64,000 nucleotides of DNA from Mycobacterium sp. URHD0025 (GCF_000426065.1 NZ_AUEQ01000006.1:496001-560000); one strand, 5' to 3'. Positions 51,261 through 59,420 are shown, counted from the stretch's first letter. Made by a program: numbers and translations. Notes: generated by a model from the sequence alone, not told the origin.

Positions 51261-52474
51261 AGATCGCGATGGTGTCAGAGCATGCCAGTCCGCTGGCTGC
51301 ACTCCGCGGAATCAACGCGGGTGGGCAGAACGTGAATGTGGCCGCGCTGTCGGCCGCGCTGGCCCGGCAGGGGCACGACGTCACCGTCTACACCCGCCGG
51401 GACGACCCGGGGTTGCCTGCCAGGGTCAGGACGGCCGACGGCTACACCGTGGCGCACGTCCCGGCAGGACCTGCTGAACGCATTCCGAAAGACGAACTGC
51501 TGCAGCACATGGGCGAGTTCGCCAGATTCCTCGACACGACATGGGCAGAAGACCGCCCGGACATCGTGCACGCGCACTTCTGGATGTCGGGCGTGGCCGG
51601 CCAACTGGCGGCACGTCATCTCAATCTGCCGGTCGTGCAGACCTTTTACGAGTTGGGCGTGATCGAGCGCCGCTATCAGGGCGGCGATGGCACGAGCCCT
51701 CCCGAACGCCTCAAGCTGGAAACGATGGTGGCGCGCGGCGCGACATGGGTTGCGGCCACCTGCACCGACGAAGTGTTCGAGTTGATGAGGCTGGGCCGGT
51801 CCCGCTCGAGAATCTCCGTGGTGCCGTGCGGAGTAGATGTCGACCTGTTCACACCCGACGGGCCCCGCCGCCGACGCGGCGCGCCCCACCGCATCGTCAG
51901 CGTCGGAAGATTCGCGCCGCGCAAGGGATTCGACCTCGCGATCCGGGCACTGACCACCGTTGCCGACACCGAGTTGGTGATCGTGGGCGGACCACCGCGA
52001 GCCGAGCTGGCGCGCGACGCCGAGGCGTGCCGACTGCGGCGATTGGCCGGGGAACTCGGCGTCGCAGACCGGGTGCGGCTCTGTGGCGCCGTCGACCACG
52101 CGGAGATGCCCGCCGTCTTGCGATCGGCGGACGTAGTGGCCTGCACGCCGTGGTACGAGCCGTTCGGCATCGTCCCCCTGGAGGCAATGGCCTGTGGGAT
52201 TCCGGTTGTCGCCTCGGCCGTCGGCGGCATGTTGGACACCGTGGTGGACGACATCACCGGTCGGTTGGTGCCACCGAAGCGGCCTGACCTGCTCTCTGAC
52301 GCTCTCAACGCACTGCTGCGTGACGACTTCCGTCGGCAGAGTCTCGGAGCCGCCGGACGGGACCGGGCCCGGTCCCGCTATTCCTGGGACCGGATCGCGG
52401 CGGACACGCTGCGGGTCTACGACCGCGTGGAACCTGCCGCGTACCTGCCGCCGCAGGCGACCTCGGTGTCATAA
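51257..52474 (+). CDS. GT4-family glycosyltransferase
   Basis: A 405-residue GT-B fold transferase. The N-terminal domain has [23 protein letters not shown] near residue 18 (core [11 protein letters not shown]) and [10 protein letters not shown] near 100, and the C-terminal GT1 domain has [15 protein letters not shown] near 218 and the [14 protein letters not shown] nucleotide-sugar motif near 300. Sucrose/trehalose-type and actinobacterial cell-envelope GT4 enzymes share this layout; donor and acceptor are unknown. ATG 51257 follows GAGGAGG and overlaps the small leader ORF. Confidence 0.88.
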   Translation: MKIAMVSEHASPLAALRGINAGGQNVNVAALSAALARQGHDVTVYTRRDDPGLPARVRTADGYTVAHVPAGPAERIPKDELLQHMGEFARFLDTTWAEDRPDIVHAHFWMSGVAGQLAARHLNLPVVQTFYELGVIERRYQGGDGTSPPERLKLETMVARGATWVAATCTDEVFELMRLGRSRSRISVVPCGVDVDLFTPDGPRRRRGAPHRIVSVGRFAPRKGFDLAIRALTTVADTELVIVGGPPRAELARDAEACRLRRLAGELGVADRVRLCGAVDHAEMPAVLRSADVVACTPWYEPFGIVPLEAMACGIPVVASAVGGMLDTVVDDITGRLVPPKRPDLLSDALNALLRDDFRRQSLGAAGRDRARSRYSWDRIAADTLRVYDRVEPAAYLPPQATSVS

Positions 52475-52504
52475 GGGTGACGAGGCTCGCGGTCTGAGGG
52501 CGAG

Positions 52505-53536
52505 TCATGTTTGCTTGCCCACTTTTCGGATCAACCGGGCGGTGCTGCGCTCGAGGATCGTCTGGCGCTTGTCGCTGTTACGTACGCGCGCCGCCCGCCG
52601 TACCGCGGGACCGATGGTCAGTCCATCCCGGTACGCATCGACCACTCGAGGATCGACGTAGGCGCTACGGGTGACCGCGGGGGTATTTCCGAGAGCCTCG
52701 GCGACCTCGCGCATCACAGCGGACTCGACGCGTTTGATCACCTTGGGGTCGACGGGAGGGTCCGCGTCGACGAAGGCCTCGGCCGCCAGTACCGTGCCGT
52801 GCCAGGTGCGTAGATCTTTCACGGTGTAGTCATCGCCGACCATTTCTTTGAACCGGACGTTGAGATCCTCCGCATGCACCTCCGTCCATTCGGACGAATT
52901 GCGAAATGCCAGTAGGCGATCGCCGTTGCCCCGGCTCCGCTGCAGGGACCGGACTGCCCGCACCACGACCGGATCTTCGACCAGCAGCGTGCGCCGCACC
53001 CCGCTCTTGGCCGGATAATCGAACTCCACCGCATCCGGCCGCAGCGTGATGTGTTCGCGCAGCAGCGTCGCGACACCGAACGAGTTGTTCTCCTCGGCGT
53101 ACTGGTCCCCGCCGGCGCGGAAGTAACCGAGGTCCAGCAGTCGCAGGCCCAGTGCCAGCACGCGGTCCCGGGTCAGCCCGCGCCGCCTCAGGTCCGTCGC
53201 GATGGCGTCTCGCCAATCGGCCAGGCCGGCGGACATTTCCAGCACCCGGTCGAACTTCTCCTCGCCGCGTTCCTGCTGCCATTGGGTGTGATAGAGGTAC
53301 TGGCGCCGTCCCGCGACGTCGGTGCCGACGGCTTGGATGTGTCCGTTGGGGTAGGGACATATCCAGACTTTCTTCCATGCCGGTGGGATCACCAGATCCT
53401 CGATGCGCTTGAGCGTTGCCGCGTCGGTGACCGCAGCCCCGTCGTCGTCGCGGTAACTGAATCCCCGGCCACGGCGGACCCGGTGGATACCCGGCCCGCC
53501 GACGACGCTGCGCCGCAGCCTCATTGCGTCCCACAT
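52505..53536 (-). CDS. type IB DNA topoisomerase
   Basis: About 343 residues of the bacterial topoisomerase IB (poxvirus-like) family. Seen: the N-terminal domain GIHRVRRGRGFSYRDDDG near residue 14, then IPPAWKKVWICPYPNGHIQA, and the C-terminal catalytic domain with LRTWHGTVLAAEAF and the nucleophile Tyr in NTPAVTRSAYVDPRVVDAY. It relaxes supercoils through a 3'-phosphotyrosine intermediate without ATP. ATG 53536 is preferred; the in-frame ATG at 53578 would overlap the divergent gene start. Lies in the SigF island, with no SigF promoter seen on its own strand. Confidence 0.87.
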   Translation of the reverse strand: MWDAMRLRRSVVGGPGIHRVRRGRGFSYRDDDGAAVTDAATLKRIEDLVIPPAWKKVWICPYPNGHIQAVGTDVAGRRQYLYHTQWQQERGEEKFDRVLEMSAGLADWRDAIATDLRRRGLTRDRVLALGLRLLDLGYFRAGGDQYAEENNSFGVATLLREHITLRPDAVEFDYPAKSGVRRTLLVEDPVVVRAVRSLQRSRGNGDRLLAFRNSSEWTEVHAEDLNVRFKEMVGDDYTVKDLRTWHGTVLAAEAFVDADPPVDPKVIKRVESAVMREVAEALGNTPAVTRSAYVDPRVVDAYRDGLTIGPAVRRAARVRNSDKRQTILERSTARLIRKVGKQT

Positions 53537-53540
53537 CCTG

Positions 53541-53567
53541 GTTTGACGACCGGACGACTGTGGGTAC
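53541..53567 (+). promoter_or_regulatory. SigF-type promoter for the second RsbW-like gene
   Basis: GTTT (53541-53544), 17 bases, GGGTAC (53562-53567), ten bases before the ATG at 53577. It implies a leaderless mRNA and SigF control of a putative anti-sigma factor. Confidence 0.65.
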
Positions 53568-53576
53568 GCGACAGGC

Positions 53577-54089
53577 ATGTCACCGTCTGACCGGGCACCG
53601 GGGTCTCCACTCACTGTGCTGCACGGTCGGCGGATACCCCGGTCGGCATCGGGTCACACGCGCGGAGCGCGAACTGTGGAGTTGCGGGTGCCGGCCCGAG
53701 TCGAGTCACTGGCCGTGGTGAGGGCCATGGTGGGTTGCCTGGCCCACTATGAGGAACTGACCGGCGATACGGCCGGCGATCTGGCGTTGGCGGTTGATGA
53801 AGCATCCACGGTGCTGATCGGTATGGCCGCGCCAAGAGCCATCCTCGTGCTGGTCGTAGATCCCGGCGTGGATGGCCTGAGGGTCCGGGTGTCAACGGCC
53901 TGTGACAGCGTCCATGACGAACTCGGCAGCGCCGGCCTGAGCGGCTTCAGCCGCCGGGTACTGGAGTCGCTCGCCGAGGAGGTCGACACCTTCGTCGACG
54001 ACCTCGATCTCGATCAGACCGGCGAACCCACACCGGTACTGGGGATTTCGCTGACCGTCCGTCGGGATGGGTTCTCGGCGCGAGGTTAG
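53577..54089 (+). CDS. RsbW-like anti-sigma factor (GHKL kinase fold), paralogue of RsbW
   Basis: A 170-residue protein whose core (residues about 35-165) parallels the RsbW at 62413: VELRVPARVESLAVVRAMV, the N-box DLALAVDEASTVLI, then GFSRRVLESLAEEVDTFVD and a C-terminal GISLTVRR. The N-box Asp/Glu are kept but the ATP-lid Gly motifs are poor, as in the mycobacterial RsbW. It has about 30 extra N-terminal residues. It probably binds SigF or another sigma factor. It overlaps the convergent STAS gene by four bases, a pairing repeated at 62.4-64 kb. Confidence 0.8.
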   Translation: MSPSDRAPGSPLTVLHGRRIPRSASGHTRGARTVELRVPARVESLAVVRAMVGCLAHYEELTGDTAGDLALAVDEASTVLIGMAAPRAILVLVVDPGVDGLRVRVSTACDSVHDELGSAGLSGFSRRVLESLAEEVDTFVDDLDLDQTGEPTPVLGISLTVRRDGFSARG

Positions 54090-54514
54090 GGGCCCACGTC
54101 CACCAACCGCAGTTGCTTCGGCTGACTGCGCAGCGTCGAGAGGGCAGCGGGAAGCCCGGCGGAGACCGGCAGCCCGCGGGCAGGATCGCAGATGCCGAGC
54201 ACCCGGGACACGGCAGCGCTCGGGATCAACACCCAGTCGATGTTCTCGCCGGCGCACCGGACGTTGAGCGTATGGAGGCAGGCGAAGCAGCCTGCGCCGA
54301 AAAATTCGACGGCACTCAGGTCAAGGACGAGCTGTCCGCTCGGCCTGCTGTGCCGGATTCCGCATTCGATCAGTTCCGTGGCGTTGGACGCATCCAGTTC
54401 GCCGCAGACGCTGATCACTGCGGTCGCCGGCCACAGCCATTGGGCGCAGAATTGCGCGCGGCTGCGGTCGTGGGTAGACGGGGTGGCCCGGCTCGCGGCG
54501 TTCATGGTGGACAT
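54086..54514 (-). CDS. STAS-domain anti-anti-sigma factor-like protein
   Basis: About 142 residues with a STAS domain: ATAVISVCGELDASNATELIE near residue 28 (core VCGELDASN) and LVLDLSAVEFFGAGCFACLH near 65. At the position of the phosphorylated Ser in SpoIIAA/RsbV (DSSG) it has G-A-G-C, so it cannot be controlled by the usual phosphorylation. The C-terminal extension with ICDPARGLPVSAG matches the paralogue at 63564. ATG 54514 has a GAGGGAG ribosome binding site. It is the likely partner of the RsbW-like gene it faces. Confidence 0.8.
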   Translation of the reverse strand: MSTMNAASRATPSTHDRSRAQFCAQWLWPATAVISVCGELDASNATELIECGIRHSRPSGQLVLDLSAVEFFGAGCFACLHTLNVRCAGENIDWVLIPSAAVSRVLGICDPARGLPVSAGLPAALSTLRSQPKQLRLVDVGP

Positions 54515-54682
54515 CGGTGACTCCCTCAGCAGAAACACTGCGGTCACGCCACACTTCAGGTTCTGTGGGCTCAAAACCCCTGGATACAGAATGACAACCC
54601 TGCATCCGATGACGATTCCAGGGCGGCTGTGAACTCAACCTGCGGACGACTTTACGCCCCATCACGAGTACGAACAATCGAT

Positions 54683-56167
54683 CTACGGGCTCACGTTCAG
54701 TTCGGCCAGCAAGCGCCGGACACGTGCGTCGATCTCGTCGCGGATGGGGCGGACTGCTGCGAGGTCATGCCCGGCGGGGTCGGGGAGCTCCCAGTTCTCG
54801 TAACGCTTGCCGGGAAAGATCGGGCAGCTGTCCCCGCATCCCATGGTGATGACCACGTCGGCGGCCGAGACGATTTCCTCGGTCCAGCGTTTGGGGCGTT
54901 CGGCCGTGATGTCGATACCGACCTCGGCCATGGCGGCCACTGCCGCCGGGTTGATCTCATGTGCGGGTTCCGATCCGCCGGATCGTGCGATGGCCCTGTC
55001 TGCGGCGTAGTGGTTGAAGTATCCGAGGGCCATCTGCGAGCGGCCGGCGTTGTGGGTGCACAGAAACAGCACGGTCGGCGGGTTGCCCGGCAGGTGCTGA
55101 GAAGTGTGGTGGGCGAAGCGGTTTCGCAGCGCCAAGGAGACGTAGACCAGCGCGACCAATACCGGCACTTCGATCAGTGGCCCGACGACCCCGGCCAGCG
55201 CCTGGCCGGAGGTGGCGCCGTAGGTGGCGACCGCGACCGCGATGGCGAGCTCGAAGTTGTTGCCGGCCGCGGTGAACGCCAGGGTGGTGGTGCGTTCATA
55301 CCCGAGATCGAGCGCCGTGCCGAGCAGATAGCCGCCGCCCCACATGATCGCGAAGTAGGCCAACAGCGGCAGCGCGATGCGGGCCACGTCCCACGGCCGG
55401 CTGGTGATCTGTTCACCTTGCAGCGCAAAGAGAATCACGATGGTGAACAGCAGTCCGTACAGCGCCCATGGGCCTATCCGCGGTAGGAACTTCGTCTCGT
55501 ACCAGTCGCGGCCCCTCGTCTTCTCTCCGATCCGCCGGGAGAAATAGCCGGCGGCCAGCGGGATGCCGAGGAAAATCAGCACCGACTTGGCGATCTGCCA
55601 GGGTGAGGTGCTGATGGTGGTTTGTGGCAGGCCGAGCCAACCGGGTAACACCGACAGGTAGAACCAGCCGAGCGCGGCGAACATGACCACCTGGAAGGTC
55701 GAGTTGAGTGCCACCAGCACGGCGGCGGCCTCGCGGTCTCCGCAGGCGAGGTCGTTCCAGATGATCACCATGGCGATGCAGCGGGCCAGGCCGACGATGA
55801 TCAGGCCGGTGCGATATTCGGGCAGATCGGGCAGCAACAACCACGCGAGGGCGAACATCAACGCCGGTCCGAGCACCCAGTTCAAGACCAATGAGGAGAT
55901 CAGCAGTCTGCGGTCGCGCGTGACGGTGTCGAGGCGGTCGTAGCGGACCTTGGCCAGCACCGGATACATCATGATCAACAGGCCGAGGGCAATGGGCAGC
56001 GAAATCCCGTCGATCTCAACGTTTTCCAGCGTCGTGTCGAGACCGGGGATCGAGCGGCCGAGGAGTAGTCCGGCGATCATGGCGGCGACGATCCAGACCG
56101 GCAGGAACCGATCCATCGTGGACAGCTTGCCCACGACCGCCGGAGCGGGCGTGGCGGTAGCGGTCAC
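54683..56167 (-). CDS. arsC: ACR3 arsenite efflux permease fused to ArsC arsenate reductase
   Basis: A 494-residue fusion. Residues 1 to about 350 form the ten-helix ACR3 arsenite permease (MDRFLPVWIVAAMIAGLLLG near 21, GLARCIAMVIIWNDLACGD near 130 with the conserved Cys, TAAGNNFELAIAVA near 298). The rest is a low-molecular-weight phosphatase-type ArsC with the P-loop CTHNAGRS and the MGCGDSCP loop. Arsenate is reduced and arsenite expelled by one polypeptide. Matches the Rv2643 architecture. GTG 56167 overlaps the arsR stop. Confidence 0.92.
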   Translation of the reverse strand: MTATATPAPAVVGKLSTMDRFLPVWIVAAMIAGLLLGRSIPGLDTTLENVEIDGISLPIALGLLIMMYPVLAKVRYDRLDTVTRDRRLLISSLVLNWVLGPALMFALAWLLLPDLPEYRTGLIIVGLARCIAMVIIWNDLACGDREAAAVLVALNSTFQVVMFAALGWFYLSVLPGWLGLPQTTISTSPWQIAKSVLIFLGIPLAAGYFSRRIGEKTRGRDWYETKFLPRIGPWALYGLLFTIVILFALQGEQITSRPWDVARIALPLLAYFAIMWGGGYLLGTALDLGYERTTTLAFTAAGNNFELAIAVAVATYGATSGQALAGVVGPLIEVPVLVALVYVSLALRNRFAHHTSQHLPGNPPTVLFLCTHNAGRSQMALGYFNHYAADRAIARSGGSEPAHEINPAAVAAMAEVGIDITAERPKRWTEEIVSAADVVITMGCGDSCPIFPGKRYENWELPDPAGHDLAAVRPIRDEIDARVRRLLAELNVSP

Positions 56168-56538
56168 GCCGGTGCCGCCGTCGCGGTTTCGGCGCCGAGG
56201 AGGGCCGCCACTCCGGCCAATGCATCGGGTACGACGGCGTAGTACACCCACGATGCCCGACGTTCGGAGGTCAGCAGGCCGGCGTCGCGCAGCACCTTGA
56301 GGTGATGGCTGATGGTCGGCTGGGAGACTTCCACGCCGGCCGAGATGTCGCAGACACATGCCTCCCGACCGGCATGGCTGGCGATGGCCGAGAACAACTG
56401 CAACCGGACCGGGTCTGCCAGCGCCTTGAGTTTGACCGCCATGTCCACTGCCGCGGCGGGCGAGATCGGTTCACGCAGTAACGCCCCGGGTGGGCAACAG
56501 GCGTCCTGGCCGGGCGGCACGTCGGTCGAATTCGGCAT
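56164..56538 (-). CDS. ArsR-family arsenic-responsive repressor (Rv2642-like)
   Basis: A 124-residue ArsR/SmtB repressor. The metalloid site CVCDIS in the recognition-helix region (near residue 62) is the classic ELCVCDL-type arsenite motif, followed by SQPTISHHLKVLRDAGL. Further Cys at the N-terminus (DACCPPG) may add ligands. Binding As(III) or Sb(III) releases it from DNA. It is translationally coupled to the ACR3-ArsC gene, with a 7-bp inverted repeat just upstream. Confidence 0.9.
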   Translation of the reverse strand: MPNSTDVPPGQDACCPPGALLREPISPAAAVDMAVKLKALADPVRLQLFSAIASHAGREACVCDISAGVEVSQPTISHHLKVLRDAGLLTSERRASWVYYAVVPDALAGVAALLGAETATAAPA

Positions 56539-56540
56539 CC

Positions 56541-56562
56541 ATCGATATTGACATGTATCGAT
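56541..56562. promoter_or_regulatory. candidate ArsR operator for the arsR/ACR3-arsC operon
   Basis: Perfect 7-bp arms ATCGATA (56541-56547) and TATCGAT (56556-56562) around an 8-base spacer, 3 bases upstream of the ArsR ATG. The related ATATATCGA core recurs in the other ars operator at 57012-57065. Confidence 0.6.
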
Positions 56563-56585
56563 ATGGCCTGCAAGGCGCGTATCGG

Positions 56586-56987
56586 CTAGCCGGCCGTAGG
56601 CGTGCCGGCGCCGCCGAAGGTCTCAGAGTCGGCCAGCACCGTGTAGACCTCCCATCGCTCGCCGCCGGATCCGGTTACCCAGACCTTGTCCTGGGTCGCG
56701 AAACAGCACGTGGTGCCGATCTCCTCGTCGGTGAACAGCCCCTCGTCGGTCAGCCGGGCGATCTCGGTGTGCACCTGATCGCTGGATGCGACCTCGACGC
56801 CGAGGTGGTTGAGGGTGCCGCCCTCGCCGGGGTTCTCCAGCAGGACCAGCTTCAGTGGGGGATCGGCCACGGTGAAGTTGGCATAGCCCGGCTTCACCTT
56901 CGCCGGAGGGGTGGCGAAGAGCTTGGAGTAGAAGGCGATCGCCTCGTCGAGATCATCGACATTGAGTGCGAGTTGGACACGTGACAT
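56586..56987 (-). CDS. cadI: CadI/ArsI-family glyoxalase-fold protein
   Basis: A 133-residue vicinal-oxygen-chelate protein: VQLALNVDDLDEAIAFYSKL at residue 4, LNHLGVEVAS near 62 and the vicinal Cys pair in GTTCCFATQDKVWV near 95, which is the hallmark of ArsI C-As lyases that demethylate methylarsenite. The closest mycobacterial relative is the cadmium-induced CadI (Rv2641). It lies divergent from the second arsR gene, with a large inverted repeat between. ATG 56987. Confidence 0.88.
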   Translation of the reverse strand: MSRVQLALNVDDLDEAIAFYSKLFATPPAKVKPGYANFTVADPPLKLVLLENPGEGGTLNHLGVEVASSDQVHTEIARLTDEGLFTDEEIGTTCCFATQDKVWVTGSGGERWEVYTVLADSETFGGAGTPTAG

Positions 56988-57011
56988 GATTCGAACCTCC
57001 ATCGCTGATGA

Positions 57012-57065
57012 GACATATATCGAATTAACCGTCCTCGCCAGCATGACACCTTTTCGATATATGTC
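57012..57065. promoter_or_regulatory. long inverted repeat between cadI and arsR2, likely ArsR operators
   Basis: Perfect 13-bp arms GACATATATCGAA (57012-57024) and TTCGATATATGTC (57053-57065) flank 28 bases in the divergent region. Each arm could hold one ArsR dimer controlling one direction. Confidence 0.6.
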
Positions 57066-57088
57066 AAACTCCGTGGCATGATGGCACC

Positions 57089-57448
57089 ATGCCGAAAGCG
57101 CTGCCCGTGATCGATATGTCCGCACCGGTCTGCTGCGCCCCGATGGCAGCCGGCCCGATCACCGATGATGAAGCGGTGGCCGTGGCGATGCGCCTGAAGG
57201 CGATCGCCGACCCGGCCCGGATCAAGATCCTGTCGTTGTTGTTCACCGCAATGCCCGGCGAAGGCACGAGTGGCAACCTCGCCACCGCGCTCGGGTTGAG
57301 TGAGTCGACTGTCAGCCACCACATGGGCCAGCTACGCAAGGCCGGACTGGTGTCATCGGACCGCCGAGGGATGAACGTCTTTCACCGCGTGCGGCCCGAA
57401 GCTCTCCAGGCGCTGTGTGTGGTTCTCGACCCGAACTGCTGCCGGTAG
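57089..57448 (+). CDS. ArsR-family repressor (Rv2640c-like)
   Basis: A 119-residue ArsR/SmtB protein distinct from the one at 56164. The recognition region is GLSESTVSHHMGQLRKAGL. There is no CVCDIS motif; metal-binding candidates are the N-terminal APVCCAPM pair and the C-terminal LDPNCC pair, an arrangement typical of the cadmium/arsenic sensors beside cadI. Divergent from cadI with the inverted repeat at 57012-57065 between. Confidence 0.88.
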   Translation: MPKALPVIDMSAPVCCAPMAAGPITDDEAVAVAMRLKAIADPARIKILSLLFTAMPGEGTSGNLATALGLSESTVSHHMGQLRKAGLVSSDRRGMNVFHRVRPEALQALCVVLDPNCCR

Positions 57449-57453
57449 CGCGG

Positions 57454-58080
57454 TCAGAGCCGGCCGAGCAGGGTTGCCGCACCCGGCCCGGCGAGTTCCT
57501 CGGCGGCTTGTCGGCGGCCCGTCATCGCCAGGAGAAGCGCCTCTCCGGTCCCGGTGACTTCCGGCCCGTTGCCGTGCTCCCACCCGATATCGGTGGCGCG
57601 CAGGCGAAGTCCTCTGATTCTGCGACCCGCACCGAGGCGCGGATTGCCGGGTACCAGAGGCAGGATCCGTTCGAGCCGCTGCGCGGGCACGTCGCGCGGG
57701 CGGCCGAGTGCGCGGCGGATGTCCTGGTGATGGACGGCGCCGTCGACCAGGCCGATCATGCCGCCGAACCCCGCCGTCAGGCCCTGCGGGCGCAGATGGC
57801 GGTTGAGGAATTCCACCAGCCCCGCCGTCGACATCGTCGAGTATTCGGCGACACCGACTTCGTTGGCCCGCACCACCCGTCCCTTCACGAACCGCTTGAG
57901 CAACCCCGCGGGACCCAGCTCGTCATAGCTGACGACATGGGCCACAACGTCTTTCACTGTCCAGCCGGTGCACAGCGACTCGGTCTGCCATTCGTCGGAG
58001 GTCAAGGTGGCCAGGAATTCGGCAAGATCGGCCCGCTCGTCCCGGGCCAGGTCCATCAATGACGGCTCGTCGGTGCTCAT
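57454..58080 (-). CDS. mycothiol-dependent/maleylpyruvate isomerase-type DinB-like protein
   Basis: A 208-residue four-helix-bundle protein: ADLAEFLATLTSDEWQTESL near residue 17, then LCTGWTVKDVVAHVVSYDE with the first metal His, and VDGAVHHQDIRRALGRP near 113 with the other likely metal His. This is the TIGR03083/DinB-like family, whose members are mycothiol S-transferases or isomerases. It overlaps the SRPBCC gene by four bases, so it belongs to the 58882-57454 operon. Confidence 0.8.
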   Translation of the reverse strand: MSTDEPSLMDLARDERADLAEFLATLTSDEWQTESLCTGWTVKDVVAHVVSYDELGPAGLLKRFVKGRVVRANEVGVAEYSTMSTAGLVEFLNRHLRPQGLTAGFGGMIGLVDGAVHHQDIRRALGRPRDVPAQRLERILPLVPGNPRLGAGRRIRGLRLRATDIGWEHGNGPEVTGTGEALLLAMTGRRQAAEELAGPGAATLLGRL

Positions 58081-58565
58081 CGAGGGCTCTCCTTCCGGAC
58101 CACGTCGGCGTAACGGACGAGGTACAGCGGCCATCCGGCGTCGCCCCCCACTCCGTCTGCCACCGATCGCCAGCCCGCGCCGTGGCGCTCGAGGTGGCGG
58201 TGCTCCAACTCGACCCGGGTGCGGTCGTCACCGTCTGCGATGAACCGCACCTCCACCTCGCTCGTGCGGTCGGGGTCGGATTCGATCTGCCATGTGGGTC
58301 CGATGTCCCACGAGAAGACCACACGCGCCGGAGGTTCGTAGACCAGGACCCGGCTCCACTCGCATCGACTGCCGTCGGTCCCGACGTCGTAGATGTGTCC
58401 GCCGGCGTGCGGTTCGAAGACCGTGCGGGCGATCGGCACCGAGAGCAGGTTGTGTTCGCGTGGCTTGATCGCGTCGAACCGATCGATGAACACCGAGAAC
58501 GCCTGTTCCACTGCGGCGTTGACGACGACACTCTTGCGGATGGGCTCGACCTGTGTGGGCGTCAC
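58077..58565 (-). CDS. SRPBCC (AHSA1/activator-of-Hsp90-like) domain protein
   Basis: A 162-residue START/SRPBCC-fold protein: IRKSVVVNAAVEQAFSVFID at residue 9, GGHIYDVGTDGSRCEWSRVL near 55, VVFSWDIGPTW near 82 and a final helix. Typically found beside an ArsR-type regulator, as here; members bind hydrophobic ligands. GTG 58565 overlaps the stop of the ArsR gene (58562). Confidence 0.82.
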   Translation of the reverse strand: MTPTQVEPIRKSVVVNAAVEQAFSVFIDRFDAIKPREHNLLSVPIARTVFEPHAGGHIYDVGTDGSRCEWSRVLVYEPPARVVFSWDIGPTWQIESDPDRTSEVEVRFIADGDDRTRVELEHRHLERHGAGWRSVADGVGGDAGWPLYLVRYADVVRKESPR

Positions 58566-58882
58566 GTCGTTTCCTCCTTCTGATCGACGATGTTCTTGTA
58601 GGCGTCCAGTGCCTGATCCCAGAAGGTGTCCAGTTCGGCGCGCAGCGCCGCCACACCGCCGGGGTCGACGTGGTAGAGGCGACGTGTCCCGACGGCCCGA
58701 TCTGCCACCAGCCCAGCGCTTTTCAGCACCTTCAGATGCTGGGAGACCGCGGGTCGGCTGATCGGTAGCTCGCGAGCCAACTCGCCCACGGCCATCGGTC
58801 CCGATGCCAGCCGCCTGACGATGGCACGTCGGCTGCCATCGGCCAGCGCGGCCCACGGATCGGTCGAAGGGTAAGTCACCAC
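58562..58882 (-). CDS. ArsR-family regulator paired with SRPBCC protein
   Basis: A winged-helix repressor of about 106 residues: DPWAALADGSRRAIVRRLASG near the start (core DGSRRAIVRRLA), recognition helix LPISRPAVSQHLKVLKSAGL near 48 and wing GTRRLYHVDP. No Cys, so it is not metal-sensing; these ArsR-SRPBCC pairs respond to unknown ligands. Consecutive GTG codons at 58882 and 58879 are the likely start, with inverted repeat GGTAA-N8-TTACC (58887-58904) immediately upstream as a candidate operator. Confidence 0.8.
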   Translation of the reverse strand: MVTYPSTDPWAALADGSRRAIVRRLASGPMAVGELARELPISRPAVSQHLKVLKSAGLVADRAVGTRRLYHVDPGGVAALRAELDTFWDQALDAYKNIVDQKEETT

Positions 58883-58886
58883 GAAC

Positions 58887-58904
58887 GGTAACTCTACGCT
58901 TACC
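58887..58904. promoter_or_regulatory. candidate operator of the ArsR-SRPBCC operon
   Basis: Inverted repeat GGTAA (58887-58891), 8 bases, TTACC (58900-58904), directly upstream of the ArsR start. Confidence 0.4.
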
Positions 58905-58945
58905 GATGCGGCGCGTCGAGTGGTCTCGAAGCGGTTTGCCCCCAT

Positions 58946-58971
58946 GTTTGACCCGGGCGTCAGTCGGGTAC
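58946..58971 (+). promoter_or_regulatory. SigF-type promoter for the small membrane protein genes
   Basis: GTTT (58946-58949), 16 bases, GGGTAC (58966-58971), eleven bases before the ATG at 58982, consistent with a leaderless mRNA. Confidence 0.68.
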
Positions 58972-58981
58972 ATCGCATGCC

Positions 58982-59215
58982 ATGAGACTTGGTGGATTGT
59001 TCGGAACGCTCGTGCTGATCTGGCTGATCATCGGTGTGGTGGCAGCCTGGCAGCGCGACTATTTCCACGGTGGTTCAACCAACTGCGCGACCGCGGGCGC
59101 GATAGCGCTCACAGTCCTGGCCGGCCCACTCAACTACGCGGGAGTCAATCCCAAGGTGGACGAGTGCCGTTTGCCGCAACCCAGTGCGATGGCTCCCATC
59201 GCCGCACTGAATTGA
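58982..59215 (+). CDS. small membrane/exported hypothetical protein
   Basis: A 77-residue protein with one N-terminal hydrophobic helix (GLFGTLVLIWLIIGVVAAW) and an extracytoplasmic part containing two Cys (TNCATAG and DECRLPQ) that could form a disulfide. Family unknown; similar small proteins occur in mycobacteria. Consensus SigF promoter just upstream. Followed by a second small membrane protein after 7 bases. Confidence 0.75.
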   Translation: MRLGGLFGTLVLIWLIIGVVAAWQRDYFHGGSTNCATAGAIALTVLAGPLNYAGVNPKVDECRLPQPSAMAPIAALN

Positions 59216-59222
59216 GGTCATC

Positions 59223-59378
59223 ATGATTGTGCTAGGCGCGATCCTGCTCATTCTCGGCTTGGTCTTCAACATCTACCTGCTCTGGGTGGCCGGCGTGATC
59301 CTGCTGGTCATCGGTGCCGTCTTCTGGGTGCTCGGGGCGATCGGGCGGCCGGTCGCGGGGCGTCGGAGCTGGTATTGA
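59223..59378 (+). CDS. very small hydrophobic membrane protein (DUF6131-like)
   Basis: A 51-residue protein with two membrane helices (IVLGAILLILGLVFNIYLLW and VAGVILLVIGAVFWVLGAIG) and a basic tail GRRSWY. It resembles the small DUF6131 membrane proteins of mycobacteria. It begins 7 bases after the previous stop with a GAGG ribosome binding site and is probably in the same SigF-type transcript. Confidence 0.72.
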   Translation: MIVLGAILLILGLVFNIYLLWVAGVILLVIGAVFWVLGAIGRPVAGRRSWY

Positions 59379-59420
59379 CCACACTGCCGTCGGCGTCATC
59401 AATGACAAGGGAGGTGCACG

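Noticed and set aside
53536..53578. Upstream ATG at 53578 as start of topoisomerase IB
   Set aside because: It would overlap the start codon of the divergent RsbW-like gene; ATG 53536 fits the family N-terminus better.
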